64,000 nt of DNA from Kutzneria chonburiensis. GTDB lineage: Bacteria; Actinomycetota; Actinomycetes; Mycobacteriales; Pseudonocardiaceae. The notes under the pieces were generated by a model. The model was not told the origin of the DNA. It saw only the letters and a list, made by a program, of their open reading frames with translations, and searched no databases. How positions within the stretch are numbered: position 1 is the stretch's first letter; every line of letters starts with the position of its first letter. The translations under genes and the position numbers were made by a program. Shown piece after piece: positions 53,804 through 62,151 of the stretch. The stretch covers positions 6,200,001 through 6,264,000 of the forward strand of contig NZ_CP097263.1 of assembly GCF_028622115.1 (NCBI RefSeq). Reading direction: 5' to 3'.

Positions 53804-54055
53804 TCAGCCGCGCAGCAGCATCAGCTCGATCGGGTCGACCCGGTCGAAGTTGGCGCTGGCCGAGCGGCCGAGCTCGTCGGCCATGGCCTGGTCGCCACGG
53901 CCGGCCGCGCGCAGCGCCTCGGCCGCCAGGGCCAGGCCGTTCAGCAGCTCGATGCGGCTCTCCGCGGTGCCTTCGTCCTCCGGTACAACCGCGTTGAGCA
54001 GCACGTCGACCACGAGGTCGGCGGCATCGGCAGCCTCATGGAACGTGGTCGCCAT
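53804..54055 (-). CDS. Small acidic helical protein, 83 residues
   Basis: MATTFHEAADAADLVVDVLLNAVVPEDEGTAE..., entirely helical and acidic, ending FDRVDPIELMLLRG. No family recognised. ATG 54055 (or GTG 54058) follows GAGGGAGTCC. Its leader contains two tandem hairpins (54078-54147). Alone on the minus strand between two ABC importers. Confidence 0.55.
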   Translation of the reverse strand: MATTFHEAADAADLVVDVLLNAVVPEDEGTAESRIELLNGLALAAEALRAAGRGDQAMADELGRSASANFDRVDPIELMLLRG

Positions 54056-54077
54056 CACAGGACTCCCTCAGAAATGA

Positions 54078-54147
54078 CCGGAGCCCCGCACGGGGGTGAG
54101 CGGGGCTCCGGCACTGGACCCGCCGCTCAGGGGGAGGGAGCGGCGGG
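54078..54147 (-). promoter_or_regulatory. Tandem hairpins in the leader of the 83-residue gene
   Basis: Stem 1: 12 bp perfect (54078-54089 with 54100-54111, loop 10). Stem 2: 10 bp perfect (54119-54128 with 54138-54147, loop 9). Both lie between the minus-strand gene and the divergent plus-strand importer. They could be an attenuator, a terminator reading leftward, or an mRNA-protecting leader. Confidence 0.5.
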
Positions 54148-54331
54148 GGTCTCGGTGTGCCTTCAACGATACGACCGTCCGGCCGTCATGGGCCAAAACA
54201 TGGAGTAAATCACTGTGACCGTGACCGAATCCGTGTCCACATCGAGGGAACGGGTGCGGACTCGCGGTCCGCGTGATGGGCTTGTCACGCAGAGTGGGCC
54301 CAAGGGAATTCCAACTGAAGGGGTGGACGTG

Positions 54332-55585
54332 ATGCGCGGGTACAGCCGGCGTGGGTTCCTCGGGATGGCGGGCGGCGTCACAGCGGCCGGGCTGCTGGCG
54401 GCGTGCGGCTCGAACACCGGCCGCGGCAACGGCAACAGCGGCGAAACGATCGAGCAGTGGTACCACGCCTACGGCGAGGCCGGCGTGCAGCAGGCGGTCG
54501 AGCGCTACGCCAAGGCGTACGACAAGGCCACGGTCCACGTGCAGTGGAATCCCGGCGACTACGACTCGAAGATCGCCAGCGCGTTGGCGGCCAGCAACGG
54601 GCCGGATGTGTTCGAGTCCACGCTGCGGGTGGACATGGTCCGCAGCAAGCAGATCGTGTCCCTGGACGACCTGCTGGGCGACGCCCGCAGCGACTTCACG
54701 GAGTCGGTGTTGGCCAGCCACACCGTTGACGGGCAGGTCTACGGCATCCCGCAGTCGGTCGACATGCAGATGCTGTTCTACCGCAAGAGCCTGCTGCAGA
54801 AGGCCGGCGTGCAGCCGCCGCGCAGCGTCGACGAGCTGATCGACGCGGCCCACAAGCTGACCACCACCAAGGTGAAGGGCCTGTTCCTGGGCAATGACGG
54901 CGGCGTCGGCGTGCTGGGCGGCCCGCTGCTGTGGTCGGCCGGCCTGGACTACCTGACGCCGGACAACAAGGTCGGTTTCGACGACCCGCTGGCCGCCGAG
55001 TCCGTCGGCAAGCTGCGGACCCTGTTCACCAGCAACAGCTTGCTGCTCGGCGCGCCGGCCGACTGGTCCGACCCGTCGGCCTTCGTGCAGGGCCTGACGG
55101 CCATGCAGTGGACCGGGTTGTGGACCGTGCCGGCCGTGCAGAAGGCCCTGGGCGACGACTTCGGTGTGCTGCCGTGGCCGGCGCTGAACGCCGCCGGCAA
55201 GGCTTCGGTGCCCTTCGGCGCGTACGGGTCGATGGTCAGCGCCAAGAGCAAGAAGATCGACGCGGCCAAGAAGTACGTGCAGTGGCTGTGGGTGGAGCGC
55301 GGCGACTTCCAGCAGGACTTCGACCTCAGCTACGGCTTCCACATCCCGGCCCGCAAGAGCCTGGCCGCCAAGGCCGACAAGCTGAAGTCGGGGGTGGCGG
55401 CCGATGCCGTGCGCTTCGTGCAGGACCTGGGCAAGCCGTCCAACCCGCCGGCCTGGACGGCCAAGATGCAGCTGGCCCTGAGCGACTCGCTGAACAAGAT
55501 CGTCCGCAGCGGGGCCAACGCCACGACCGAGCTGAAGAACACGGTCGCCGCCGTGCAGGACGAGCTGAGGCGAATCAACGGATGA
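54332..55585 (+). CDS. Sugar ABC transporter binding lipoprotein (CUT1 type), Tat-like export
   Basis: 417 residues from ATG 54332 (MRGYSRRGFLGMAGG). Twin arginine in SRRGFLG and lipobox LLAAC near residue 26. The body is an extracellular solute-binding protein family 1 fold (IASALAASNGPDVFESTL, QVYGIPQSVDMQMLFYRKSLL, FGAYGSMVSAKSKKIDAAKKYVQWLW). Probably binds an oligosaccharide. GAAGGGG upstream supports this start; the longer frame from 54215 does not look like a signal peptide. First of three coupled genes. Confidence 0.88.
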   Translation: MRGYSRRGFLGMAGGVTAAGLLAACGSNTGRGNGNSGETIEQWYHAYGEAGVQQAVERYAKAYDKATVHVQWNPGDYDSKIASALAASNGPDVFESTLRVDMVRSKQIVSLDDLLGDARSDFTESVLASHTVDGQVYGIPQSVDMQMLFYRKSLLQKAGVQPPRSVDELIDAAHKLTTTKVKGLFLGNDGGVGVLGGPLLWSAGLDYLTPDNKVGFDDPLAAESVGKLRTLFTSNSLLLGAPADWSDPSAFVQGLTAMQWTGLWTVPAVQKALGDDFGVLPWPALNAAGKASVPFGAYGSMVSAKSKKIDAAKKYVQWLWVERGDFQQDFDLSYGFHIPARKSLAAKADKLKSGVAADAVRFVQDLGKPSNPPAWTAKMQLALSDSLNKIVRSGANATTELKNTVAAVQDELRRING

Positions 55586-56472
55586 CCAGGCGCGCTGGCG
55601 CATTCTGGCTGTTCGTGGGCCCTTTCCTCATCGGGTTGCTGATCTTCAACTACATCCCGATCGGCTGGAGCGCCTACCTCAGCTTCTTCGACGCGCAGGG
55701 CACCGTCACCCCGGACACCTTCGTCGGCCTGCGCAACTACGCCGACATGCTGACCGGGCCGTTCGCCCAGAGCCTGCTGACGTTCAGCGTGTTCGCGCTG
55801 TTCATCGTGCCGCTGACGTTCGCGCTGGCGCTGGGCCTGGCCGTTGCGGTCAACCGGATCCGGTTCGCGCGGGCCTTCTTCCGCTCGGTGTTCTTCCTGC
55901 CGACCGCCTGCTCGTACGTGGTGGCGGCGATGGTGTGGAAGCTGTCGCTGTTCAGCGGCGTGCGGTTCGGGCTGGCCAACACCGTGCTGGACTGGTTCGG
56001 CCAGGACCCGGTGGCGTGGCTGTCCAACCCCGATCCGCCCTGGTACTGGGTGGTACTGGTGACCGCCCGCCTGTGGCTCCAGGTCGGCTTCTACATGATC
56101 CTGTTCATCGCCGGCCTCCAGCGCATCCCCGACTCGCTGTACGAGGCGGCGTACGTGGACGGGGCCAAACCGGGCTGGCAGGTGTTCCGGCACATCACCT
56201 TCCCGCAGCTGCGGCCGACCTCGATCGCCGTGCTGCTGCTCAGCCTGATCGCCGCGTACCAGGCGTTCGACGAGTTCTACAACCTGCTCGGCACCGCCCG
56301 CGGCTATCCCGACTTCGGCCGGCCGCCGCTGGTCTACCTGTACTACCTGGCCCTCGGGCAGACCCAGGACTACGGGCACGGCAGCGCCGGCGCGCTGCTG
56401 CTGGCCCTGCTGATCGCCCTGGTCACGCTGTTGCAGGGCCGGCTGCTCGGCCTCGGCCGGCGGGAGGCGTGA
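55582..56472 (+). CDS. Sugar ABC transporter permease (MalF/UgpA type)
   Basis: 296 residues, six membrane segments. The coupling loop EAAYVDGAKPGWQVFRHITFPQLRPT is the EAA motif of CUT1 permeases. ATGA overlap with the binding protein gene. Partner of the next permease. No ATPase gene follows; CUT1 systems in actinomycetes often borrow the shared ATPase MsiK. Confidence 0.92.
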   Translation: MTRRAGAFWLFVGPFLIGLLIFNYIPIGWSAYLSFFDAQGTVTPDTFVGLRNYADMLTGPFAQSLLTFSVFALFIVPLTFALALGLAVAVNRIRFARAFFRSVFFLPTACSYVVAAMVWKLSLFSGVRFGLANTVLDWFGQDPVAWLSNPDPPWYWVVLVTARLWLQVGFYMILFIAGLQRIPDSLYEAAYVDGAKPGWQVFRHITFPQLRPTSIAVLLLSLIAAYQAFDEFYNLLGTARGYPDFGRPPLVYLYYLALGQTQDYGHGSAGALLLALLIALVTLLQGRLLGLGRREA

Positions 56473-57323
56473 TGGACAACCGACCGGTCGGCCTTCGTCC
56501 CGGCATCGCCGGCACCGCGCTGCGCTACGCGGCGCTGGCCGTCGCGGCGCTGCTGTTCCTGCTGCCGTTCTACCTGATCGTCCGCAATGGACTGTCCACA
56601 GAGGCCGACATCACCTCGCCGGAATGGTCGCTGTTCCCGAGTTCCCTGCACTGGGAGAACATCGGCGAGCTGTTCACCGACCCGAGCGTGCCGATGGCCC
56701 ACGCCCTGTGGAACTCGCTGGTGATCGCCGTGCTCCAGACCGGAGGTCAGCTGCTGCTGGGCTCGCTGTGCGGGTACGGGCTGGCCCGTATCCCGTACCA
56801 GCATGCGAACAAGATCTTCTACCTGGTCGTGGCCACGCTGATGGTGCCGGCGGCGGTGACCTTCGTGCCCAGCTTCGTGCTGGTGTCATCCCTCGGCTGG
56901 GTGAGCTCGCTGCGAGGTCTGGTGATCCCAGGTCTGTTCGTCGGCTTCACCGCGTTCATGTTCCGGCAGTACTTCCTGTCCTTCCCACGCGAGTTGGAGG
57001 AGGCGGCCCGCATCGACGGCCTCGGTTACTGGGGCACGTACTGGCGGATCGTGGTGCCGAACTCCGGCGGCTTCTTCGCCGCGGTCGCGGTGATCCAGTT
57101 CATCGGCAGCTGGAACTCCTTCCTCTGGCCGCTGGTGATAGGCCAGGACGAGGATTCCTGGACCGTCCAGGTGGCCATGTCCACGTTCCTCACCGCACAG
57201 AACGTGAACATCCATGAGCTTTTCGTGGCCGCCGCGGTCGGCATCCTGCCGCTGGTGCTGGTTTTCGTGATCTTGCAGCGGTTCCTCGTTCGTGGCGTAG
57301 CCGAGACCGGCATCAAGGGCTGA
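56472..57323 (+). CDS. Sugar ABC transporter permease (MalG/UgpE type)
   Basis: 283 residues, six membrane segments; EAARIDGLGYWGTYWRIVVPNSGG is the EAA loop and WNSFLWPLVI is typical of the MalG branch. TGATG overlap with the previous gene. Confidence 0.92.
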   Translation: MDNRPVGLRPGIAGTALRYAALAVAALLFLLPFYLIVRNGLSTEADITSPEWSLFPSSLHWENIGELFTDPSVPMAHALWNSLVIAVLQTGGQLLLGSLCGYGLARIPYQHANKIFYLVVATLMVPAAVTFVPSFVLVSSLGWVSSLRGLVIPGLFVGFTAFMFRQYFLSFPRELEEAARIDGLGYWGTYWRIVVPNSGGFFAAVAVIQFIGSWNSFLWPLVIGQDEDSWTVQVAMSTFLTAQNVNIHELFVAAAVGILPLVLVFVILQRFLVRGVAETGIKG

Positions 57324-57374
57324 GCATGGCACAGTAGAACCCGGCGGCGGCACCACGAAGGCCGGTGGGACAGC

Positions 57375-59147
57375 ATGACGATTCGGGTCGACTCTCCCGA
57401 GACGGTGGCGGCCGCCTTCGACCGGATCCGCCGCGAGCGCCCGGAGCAGCCGATCCTGACCTACGTCAAGGACGACGGCAGCGACGACGTGACGCTGACC
57501 GCGGGCCTGCTCGGCGACCAGGCCGACCGGGTGGTGGCCGAGCTGCGCACCCGCGGCGTCGAGCCCGGCGACCGGGCGCTGCTGGTGCACCTGCCGTCGC
57601 CGGACTTCGCGATCACCCTGCTGGGCTGCCTGGCCGCCGGCGTGGTGCCGGTGCCGGCGGCGCCGCCCAACCCGTTCACCATGCGGCACGACCTGGAGGC
57701 GTTCGCCGCCATCGCGGCCAGCTCCGGGGCGCGTGCCGTGCTCACGCACGGCGCGTACGACCGGATCCGCACCACGGTCGGTGCGGGTCAGCTGTGGCCG
57801 GCGCTGCCGTGGTACCGAACGGACCGGGACAGACCCGAGGCCGATCGGGCCGACGACTGGCACCAGCCGTCCACACTGGACGAACCGGCGCTGCTGACCT
57901 ACACCTCCGGCTCGACCGGCTCTCCGCGCGGAGTCGTTGTCTCGCACCGGAATCTGCACTGCGAACTGGCCCAGAACCTGGTCGACACCGACCTGCGCGG
58001 CCCGGAAACCCGGGCGGTGTCCTGGCTGCCGCACTTCCACGACCAGGGCCTGATCTCCATGACGCTGGGCGCGCTGGCCGGCAGCGGGCACGTGTACCTG
58101 ATGTCCCCCTTGGCTTTCCTGCACCGGCCGACGGTGTGGATGGACGTGGTGTCCCGGGTCGGGGCCACGCACACCGCCGCGCCGAACTTCGCCTACGACC
58201 TGATCGTGCGCAAGACCACCGAGCACCAGCGCGCGTCCTGGGATCTGTCCGCGCTGCGGGTGGCGATGTGCGCCGCCGAGCCGATCCGGGCCTCCACTGT
58301 GGACTCATTCGTCAAGGCGTTCGCGGTGTCCGGCCTTGCGCCCCATGCCTTCTACCCCGCGTACGGGCTGGCCGAGCACGCCGGCAGCATCACCATGGGC
58401 GGCGGCAGCGTGCTCCGCGTCGACCGGGACGCCCTTGACGGCAACTGGGTCGTGCCGGTGGCCGAGGGCTCGGTTGCCCGCAGCGCCCGCTACGTCGGCT
58501 GCGGTCCGGTGACCAAACCGGACACCACCATGCTGATCGTCAACCCGGAGACCCGGCTGCCGTGCGCGCCCAACCGGGTCGGCGAGGTGTGGGTGGACGG
58601 GCCGAGCAAGGCGCTGGGCTACCACGAGCTGCCGGACGAGACCGCCGAGAAGTTCCGCGCCCGGCTGGCCGACGATCTCGGGGCCGGCGAGTTCCTGCGC
58701 ACCGGCGACCTCGGCTTCGTGCACGACGGCGAGCTGTTCGTGACCGGGCGGCTCAAGGACCTGATCATCGTGCACGGTCTGAACCACTACCCGCAGGACA
58801 TCGAGGACAGCGTGCGCGGCTGCCACGCCTCGGTACGGGCCGGCGGTGTCGCCGCGTTCGCCGTGACGACCGGCGAGGACGAGCCCACCGGCGAGCGGCT
58901 GGTGCTGTTCGTCGAGCTGCGGCAGCGGCGGCCGAGCGAGGCCGTGATCGACGAGGTGGTGCGGGCCGTGCGGCGGGCCGTGTACGGCGATCACCGGCTG
59001 GCCTGCCACACCGTGGTGCTCGGGCGGGGCGGGCTGGTCCGCAAGACCACCAGCGGCAAGGTTCGGCGGCAGGCCTGCCGGGAAGCCTTCGAATCGGGGC
59101 TCGTGCACGGCGAGCCGACCACCGTGACCGTCTCCACCCTGCACTAG
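57375..59147 (+). CDS. Fatty acyl-AMP ligase-like adenylating enzyme
   Basis: 590 residues, ANL superfamily. AMP-binding P-loop TYTSGSTGSPRG near residue 178, SWLPHFHDQGLISM, FYPAYGLAEHAGS, FLRTGDLGFVHDGELFVTGRLKDLIIVHGLNHYPQDIE and the C-terminal Lys region GLVRKTTSGKVRR. SWLPxxHDxGL together with GxNHYPQDIE is the mark of FAAL enzymes, which activate fatty acids as adenylates for a polyketide or peptide carrier protein. No acyl carrier, PKS or NRPS gene is nearby. It starts 51 bp after the sugar permease. Confidence 0.85.
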   Translation: MTIRVDSPETVAAAFDRIRRERPEQPILTYVKDDGSDDVTLTAGLLGDQADRVVAELRTRGVEPGDRALLVHLPSPDFAITLLGCLAAGVVPVPAAPPNPFTMRHDLEAFAAIAASSGARAVLTHGAYDRIRTTVGAGQLWPALPWYRTDRDRPEADRADDWHQPSTLDEPALLTYTSGSTGSPRGVVVSHRNLHCELAQNLVDTDLRGPETRAVSWLPHFHDQGLISMTLGALAGSGHVYLMSPLAFLHRPTVWMDVVSRVGATHTAAPNFAYDLIVRKTTEHQRASWDLSALRVAMCAAEPIRASTVDSFVKAFAVSGLAPHAFYPAYGLAEHAGSITMGGGSVLRVDRDALDGNWVVPVAEGSVARSARYVGCGPVTKPDTTMLIVNPETRLPCAPNRVGEVWVDGPSKALGYHELPDETAEKFRARLADDLGAGEFLRTGDLGFVHDGELFVTGRLKDLIIVHGLNHYPQDIEDSVRGCHASVRAGGVAAFAVTTGEDEPTGERLVLFVELRQRRPSEAVIDEVVRAVRRAVYGDHRLACHTVVLGRGGLVRKTTSGKVRRQACREAFESGLVHGEPTTVTVSTLH

Positions 59148-59182
59148 GGTCGCTCGGTCGGGTGATTTTGGGAGGCGGGCAG

Positions 59183-59989
59183 ATGGAGCGGCCTACGTGG
59201 GCCCCTGGTGAGGTCGACCTGGAGCGGCCGAGCGCGGCCCGGGTGTACGACTACTACCTCGGCGGATACCACAATCTCGCCGTCGACCGGGAGTTCGCCG
59301 AGCAGGCCATGCTCGCCATGCCTGAGCTGCCGCTGATCATGCGCACCAACCGGGCCTTCCTGCGGCGCTCGGTGCGCCACCTGGTGTCCCAGGGCATCCG
59401 GCAGTTCCTCGACCTCGGCTCCGGCATTCCGACCGTCGGCAACGTGCACGAGATCGCGCAGGGGGCCGCCCCCGAGTCACGGGTCGTCTACGTGGACAAG
59501 GACCCGGTCGCCGTGGCGCACAGCCAGGTCATGCTGGAGGGCAACGCCAACGCCGGCGTGCTGCTGGCCGACATGCGTGACGTCGAGTCGGTGCTCGCCT
59601 CCGACGCCGTCACCCAGCTGATCAATCCCGCTGAGCCCGTCGGCGTGCTGATGTTCGCGGTGCTGCACTTCGTCGACAGTGACCGGCTGGCCCGGGAGAC
59701 CGTGCAGGCGTATCTGGCCGCGGTGCCGTCCGGCAGCTACCTGGTCGTCTCCCACGGCACGCACGAGAAGGTCGGCGAGCGGGGCAAGGAGGTGGAGCGG
59801 CTCTACACCAAGACCGACAACCCGTTCTTCCCGCGCAACCAGGCGCAGGTCCGCTCCCTGGCCGAGGGCCTTGAGCTGGTCGAACCGGGCGTCGTCTACC
59901 TGCCGTCGTGGCATCCGGACTCGCCGGAAGAGGTGGAGGACCACCCCGAGAAGTCGAGCACGTACGCAATGGTCGCGCTCAAGCCGTAA
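59183..59989 (+). CDS. SAM-dependent methyltransferase, DUF574/SAM-MT family
   Basis: 268 residues. The opening PSAARVYDYYLGGYHNLAVDREFAEQ and RTNRAFLRRSVRHLVSQGIRQFLDLGSGIPTVGNVHEIAQ, then VVYVDKDPVAVAHSQ, are the hallmark of the large actinobacterial S-adenosyl methyltransferase family (DUF574), with substrates unknown. GGGAGG lies 7 bases before ATG 59183. 35 bp after the FAAL gene, so possibly the same transcript. Followed by a hairpin. Confidence 0.9.
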   Translation: MERPTWAPGEVDLERPSAARVYDYYLGGYHNLAVDREFAEQAMLAMPELPLIMRTNRAFLRRSVRHLVSQGIRQFLDLGSGIPTVGNVHEIAQGAAPESRVVYVDKDPVAVAHSQVMLEGNANAGVLLADMRDVESVLASDAVTQLINPAEPVGVLMFAVLHFVDSDRLARETVQAYLAAVPSGSYLVVSHGTHEKVGERGKEVERLYTKTDNPFFPRNQAQVRSLAEGLELVEPGVVYLPSWHPDSPEEVEDHPEKSSTYAMVALKP

Positions 59990-59999
59990 CCCACCCCAG

Positions 60000-60057
60000 T
60001 TTTGTCACATGCGGTCCGGATGTGCCTCTGGGAGGCAAGTATGACGCGCATGTGACA
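60000..60057. terminator. Two-part hairpin after the methyltransferase gene
   Basis: Outer stem of 11 bp (TGTCACATGCG, 60003-60013, with 60047-60057) and an inner stem GCCTC/GAGGC (60024-60028 with 60032-60036). It lies between convergent genes. The 14-mer TTTTGTCACATGCG is shared with the hairpin at 42096-42150. Confidence 0.65.
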
Positions 60058-60113
60058 TTCGGGATGTGCCTGGGAGCGTGTTTCGGTGTGTCGGAGAGCG
60101 GGACTCGCGGGGG

Positions 60114-60662
60114 TCAGGCGGTGCGGCGCAGGTGCATCGGGCGGTGCTCGGCCATCAGGCGCTCCATCTTGTCCAGGGCGCGGCTCGCGGTGGACTTCAC
60201 GGCGCCCTGCGAGATGCTGGTGGCGCGGGCGATCTCGGCCTCGGTCATGCCGCCGTAGTAGCGGAGCACCAGCACCTCACGCTGCCGCGGCGCGAGCTGG
60301 GCCAACGCGTCCATCACGGCCTGCTGGTCGGTGGTCAGCATGGCCAGCGACTCGGCCGAACGGGCCGGCACCTCGTGCGGCGGCACGTAGTCACGGGCGC
60401 GCTTGCGGCGGCGGAGCATCGACCGGCTGCCGTTCACGACCGCGGCCGACAGGTAGGCGGCGGCCGACGACTCGTCGCGCAGGCCGCCCCAGTTGCGGTG
60501 CAGTGCCGCGAAGGCGTCCTGGACCACGTCCTCGGCGCTGGCCATGTCGTCGACCAGCTTGCGGGCCAGGCCGAGCAGGCGGACGCGGTGCTGGCGGTAC
60601 AGGTCTTCCAGCGTCAGCGGCTGTCGGATGGTGGGCACGGACCTGAGCTGCGTTTGCTGCAT
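60114..60662 (-). CDS. sigQ: SigE-family (ECF) sigma factor, SigQ-like
   Basis: 182 residues from ATG 60662. Region 2: LYRQHRVRLLGLARKLVDDMASAEDVVQDAFAALHR; region 4: LAQLAPRQREVLVLRYYGGMTEAEIARATSISQGAVKSTASRAL. The position beside an AfsQ1/AfsQ2-like pair matches sigQ of Streptomyces coelicolor, which is adjacent to afsQ1-afsQ2 and controlled by AfsQ1. The longer start at ATG 60698 would put the start codon 2 bases from the AfsQ1-type box, so 60662 is preferred. No anti-sigma gene follows. Confidence 0.85.
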   Translation of the reverse strand: MQQTQLRSVPTIRQPLTLEDLYRQHRVRLLGLARKLVDDMASAEDVVQDAFAALHRNWGGLRDESSAAAYLSAAVVNGSRSMLRRRKRARDYVPPHEVPARSAESLAMLTTDQQAVMDALAQLAPRQREVLVLRYYGGMTEAEIARATSISQGAVKSTASRALDKMERLMAEHRPMHLRRTA

Positions 60663-60699
60663 GGCCGAAACGATCGCCGAGCAATTTCCGCATCCCATG

Positions 60700-60727
60700 G
60701 TGACTGTGTCACAGACGTGTCACAGAG
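60700..60727 (-). promoter_or_regulatory. AfsQ1-type box upstream of sigQ
   Basis: GTCAC (60708-60712), six bases, GTCAC (60719-60723) fits exactly the published AfsQ1 consensus GTnAC-n6-GTnAC. It is part of two 11-bp tandem copies of GTGTCACAGAC/G (60706-60716, 60717-60727); a further GTGAC at 60700-60704 completes a GTGAC-TGT-GTCAC palindrome. It is 38-60 bases before the sigQ start. Confidence 0.7.
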
Positions 60728-60798
60728 GCTGCGGACAAGATCACATGGCCACGATGGAACCTCGACCGAAGATGCTTGTCTGCGCTGGTGAGCGGCCC

Positions 60799-61380
60799 TC
60801 AGCCGCCCGGAGTCGGCCGCATCGGCGGCTGCCTGCCCGTGCCACGGAACTCCGGCCAGTACTCGAAATGCCACCACTCGTTGGCATATGTGCGGTACAG
60901 CCCGTACCGGTCGCCGTTGCGCTCCAGCCAGCGGGCTCCCTCGGTCGGCCGCACGTCCAGCGCCCGGCCCCGCACATGCGAGGACTCCTCGGGTGGCAGC
61001 ACCCACTGCCGTGCCGCACGCTCGGACCCGTAGCTGCGCACCGCTTCCTCGAACAGTTCGCGCTGCTCGGCGTACATACGGTGACCGGAGGTGAGGCCGA
61101 TGAGCTCGGCGTCGTGCCACAGCGCGTCACAGCGTGCGGCGATGAACGCCGCCCTGGTACCGGGCGTAAGTCCGGTCAGGTCCTCCGATGGATACCGCAC
61201 TCGAAAGGCCCATTCGCATGCCCGTTCGCGCACTCTTCCGCCGACCGTGACCAGCACCGCCAGCGGTAACAGCACCGTCGCCACCACCACCGTAAGGTGG
61301 CGGTAGGCGTGGTCCCGGCGGCGCACGGGCATCTGCCCGACCAGCTGCTCACCCCCACGTCGGCGGCGCACGAACGTCAC
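60799..61380 (-). CDS. VanY-like D-alanyl-D-alanine carboxypeptidase, membrane anchored
   Basis: 193 residues, GTG 61380 (ATG 61332 would still include the anchor). One membrane segment (LTVVVATVLLPLAVLVTVGG) and an extracytoplasmic peptidase M15 domain with the zinc motif SSHVRGRALDVRP and EWWHFEYW. Trims the terminal D-Ala of peptidoglycan stem peptides. It lies between sigQ (137 bp downstream, same strand) and the divergent afsQ1, suggesting that the signalling locus watches the cell wall. Confidence 0.9.
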   Translation of the reverse strand: MTFVRRRRGGEQLVGQMPVRRRDHAYRHLTVVVATVLLPLAVLVTVGGRVRERACEWAFRVRYPSEDLTGLTPGTRAAFIAARCDALWHDAELIGLTSGHRMYAEQRELFEEAVRSYGSERAARQWVLPPEESSHVRGRALDVRPTEGARWLERNGDRYGLYRTYANEWWHFEYWPEFRGTGRQPPMRPTPGG

Positions 61381-61476
61381 TCCCCGGTTCTCGGCACGTC
61401 ATGGTTTCGCTACAAGAGCCCGCGCTCGGGGCTTACGACCAGCGTCGCCGCGACCATAACCGAATAATCTTCGACC

Positions 61477-62151
61477 GTGTCCAGGGTTCTGTTGATAGAG
61501 GACGACCGTGCAGTGCGCGAGGGCTTGCAGCTGGCCCTGCGGCGGCAGGGCCATACGATCCATGCCGCCGAGTCCGGTGAGGAAGGTCTCACCCGGCTGC
61601 GCGCGGAGGCGCCGGACATCGTCGTGCTCGATCTGATGCTGCCGGGCATCGACGGGTTCGAGGTGTGCCGCCGGATCCGCTCCATCGGCGACATCCCGAT
61701 CATCATGCTGACGGCGCGCAGCGACGACTTCGACATCGTCGGCGGCCTCGAGGCCGGCGCGGACGACTACGTGGTCAAGCCGGTGCAGCCGCGGGTGCTG
61801 GACGCCCGTATCCGCGCGGTGCTGCGCCGCACCGGTTTCGAGCGCTCCGAGCAGGAGGCGCACGGAAAACTGGTCATCGACCGGGCGGCGCTCGTGGTCA
61901 GCAAGGACGGCGTGCAGATCAGCCTCACGCCGACCGAGCTGCGGCTGCTGCTGGAGCTGTCCGGCACGCCGGGCCGCGTGCTCAGCCGCCAGCAGCTGCT
62001 GGAGGCGGTCTGGGAGCACGACTACCTCGGCGACTCCCGCCTGGTCGACGCGTGCGTGCAGCGGCTGCGGTCCAAGATCGAGGACAACGCCGCCGAGCCG
62101 CTCTACGTGCAGACCGTGCGCGGCTTCGGCTACCGGTTCGGCCCGGTATGA
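61477..62151 (+). CDS. afsQ1: OmpR-family response regulator, AfsQ1-like
   Basis: 224 residues. Receiver: LLIEDDRAVREGLQLALRRQGH, phospho-acceptor Asp in IVVLDLMLPGIDG near residue 52, Lys in DDYVVKPVQPRVLDARIRAVLRR. The winged-helix output carries TPTELRLLLELSGTPGRVLSRQQLLEAVWEHDYLGDSRLVDACVQRLRSKIED, very close to AfsQ1 of Streptomyces as I recall it. AfsQ1 acts on antibiotic and nitrogen/glutamate-linked genes. GTG start; stop overlaps afsQ2. Confidence 0.88.
   Translation: MSRVLLIEDDRAVREGLQLALRRQGHTIHAAESGEEGLTRLRAEAPDIVVLDLMLPGIDGFEVCRRIRSIGDIPIIMLTARSDDFDIVGGLEAGADDYVVKPVQPRVLDARIRAVLRRTGFERSEQEAHGKLVIDRAALVVSKDGVQISLTPTELRLLLELSGTPGRVLSRQQLLEAVWEHDYLGDSRLVDACVQRLRSKIEDNAAEPLYVQTVRGFGYRFGPV

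Noticed and set aside
60697-60713. Crp/GlxR-type site before sigQ
   Set aside because: GGTGA and TCACA are spaced by 5 instead of 6 bases; the GTCAC-n6-GTCAC direct repeat explains the region better.
60708-60727. MtrA-type direct repeat
   Set aside because: The GTCACA repeats also resemble MtrA sites, but the adjacent regulator reads as AfsQ1-like and the n6 spacing fits AfsQ1; kept only as an alternative.
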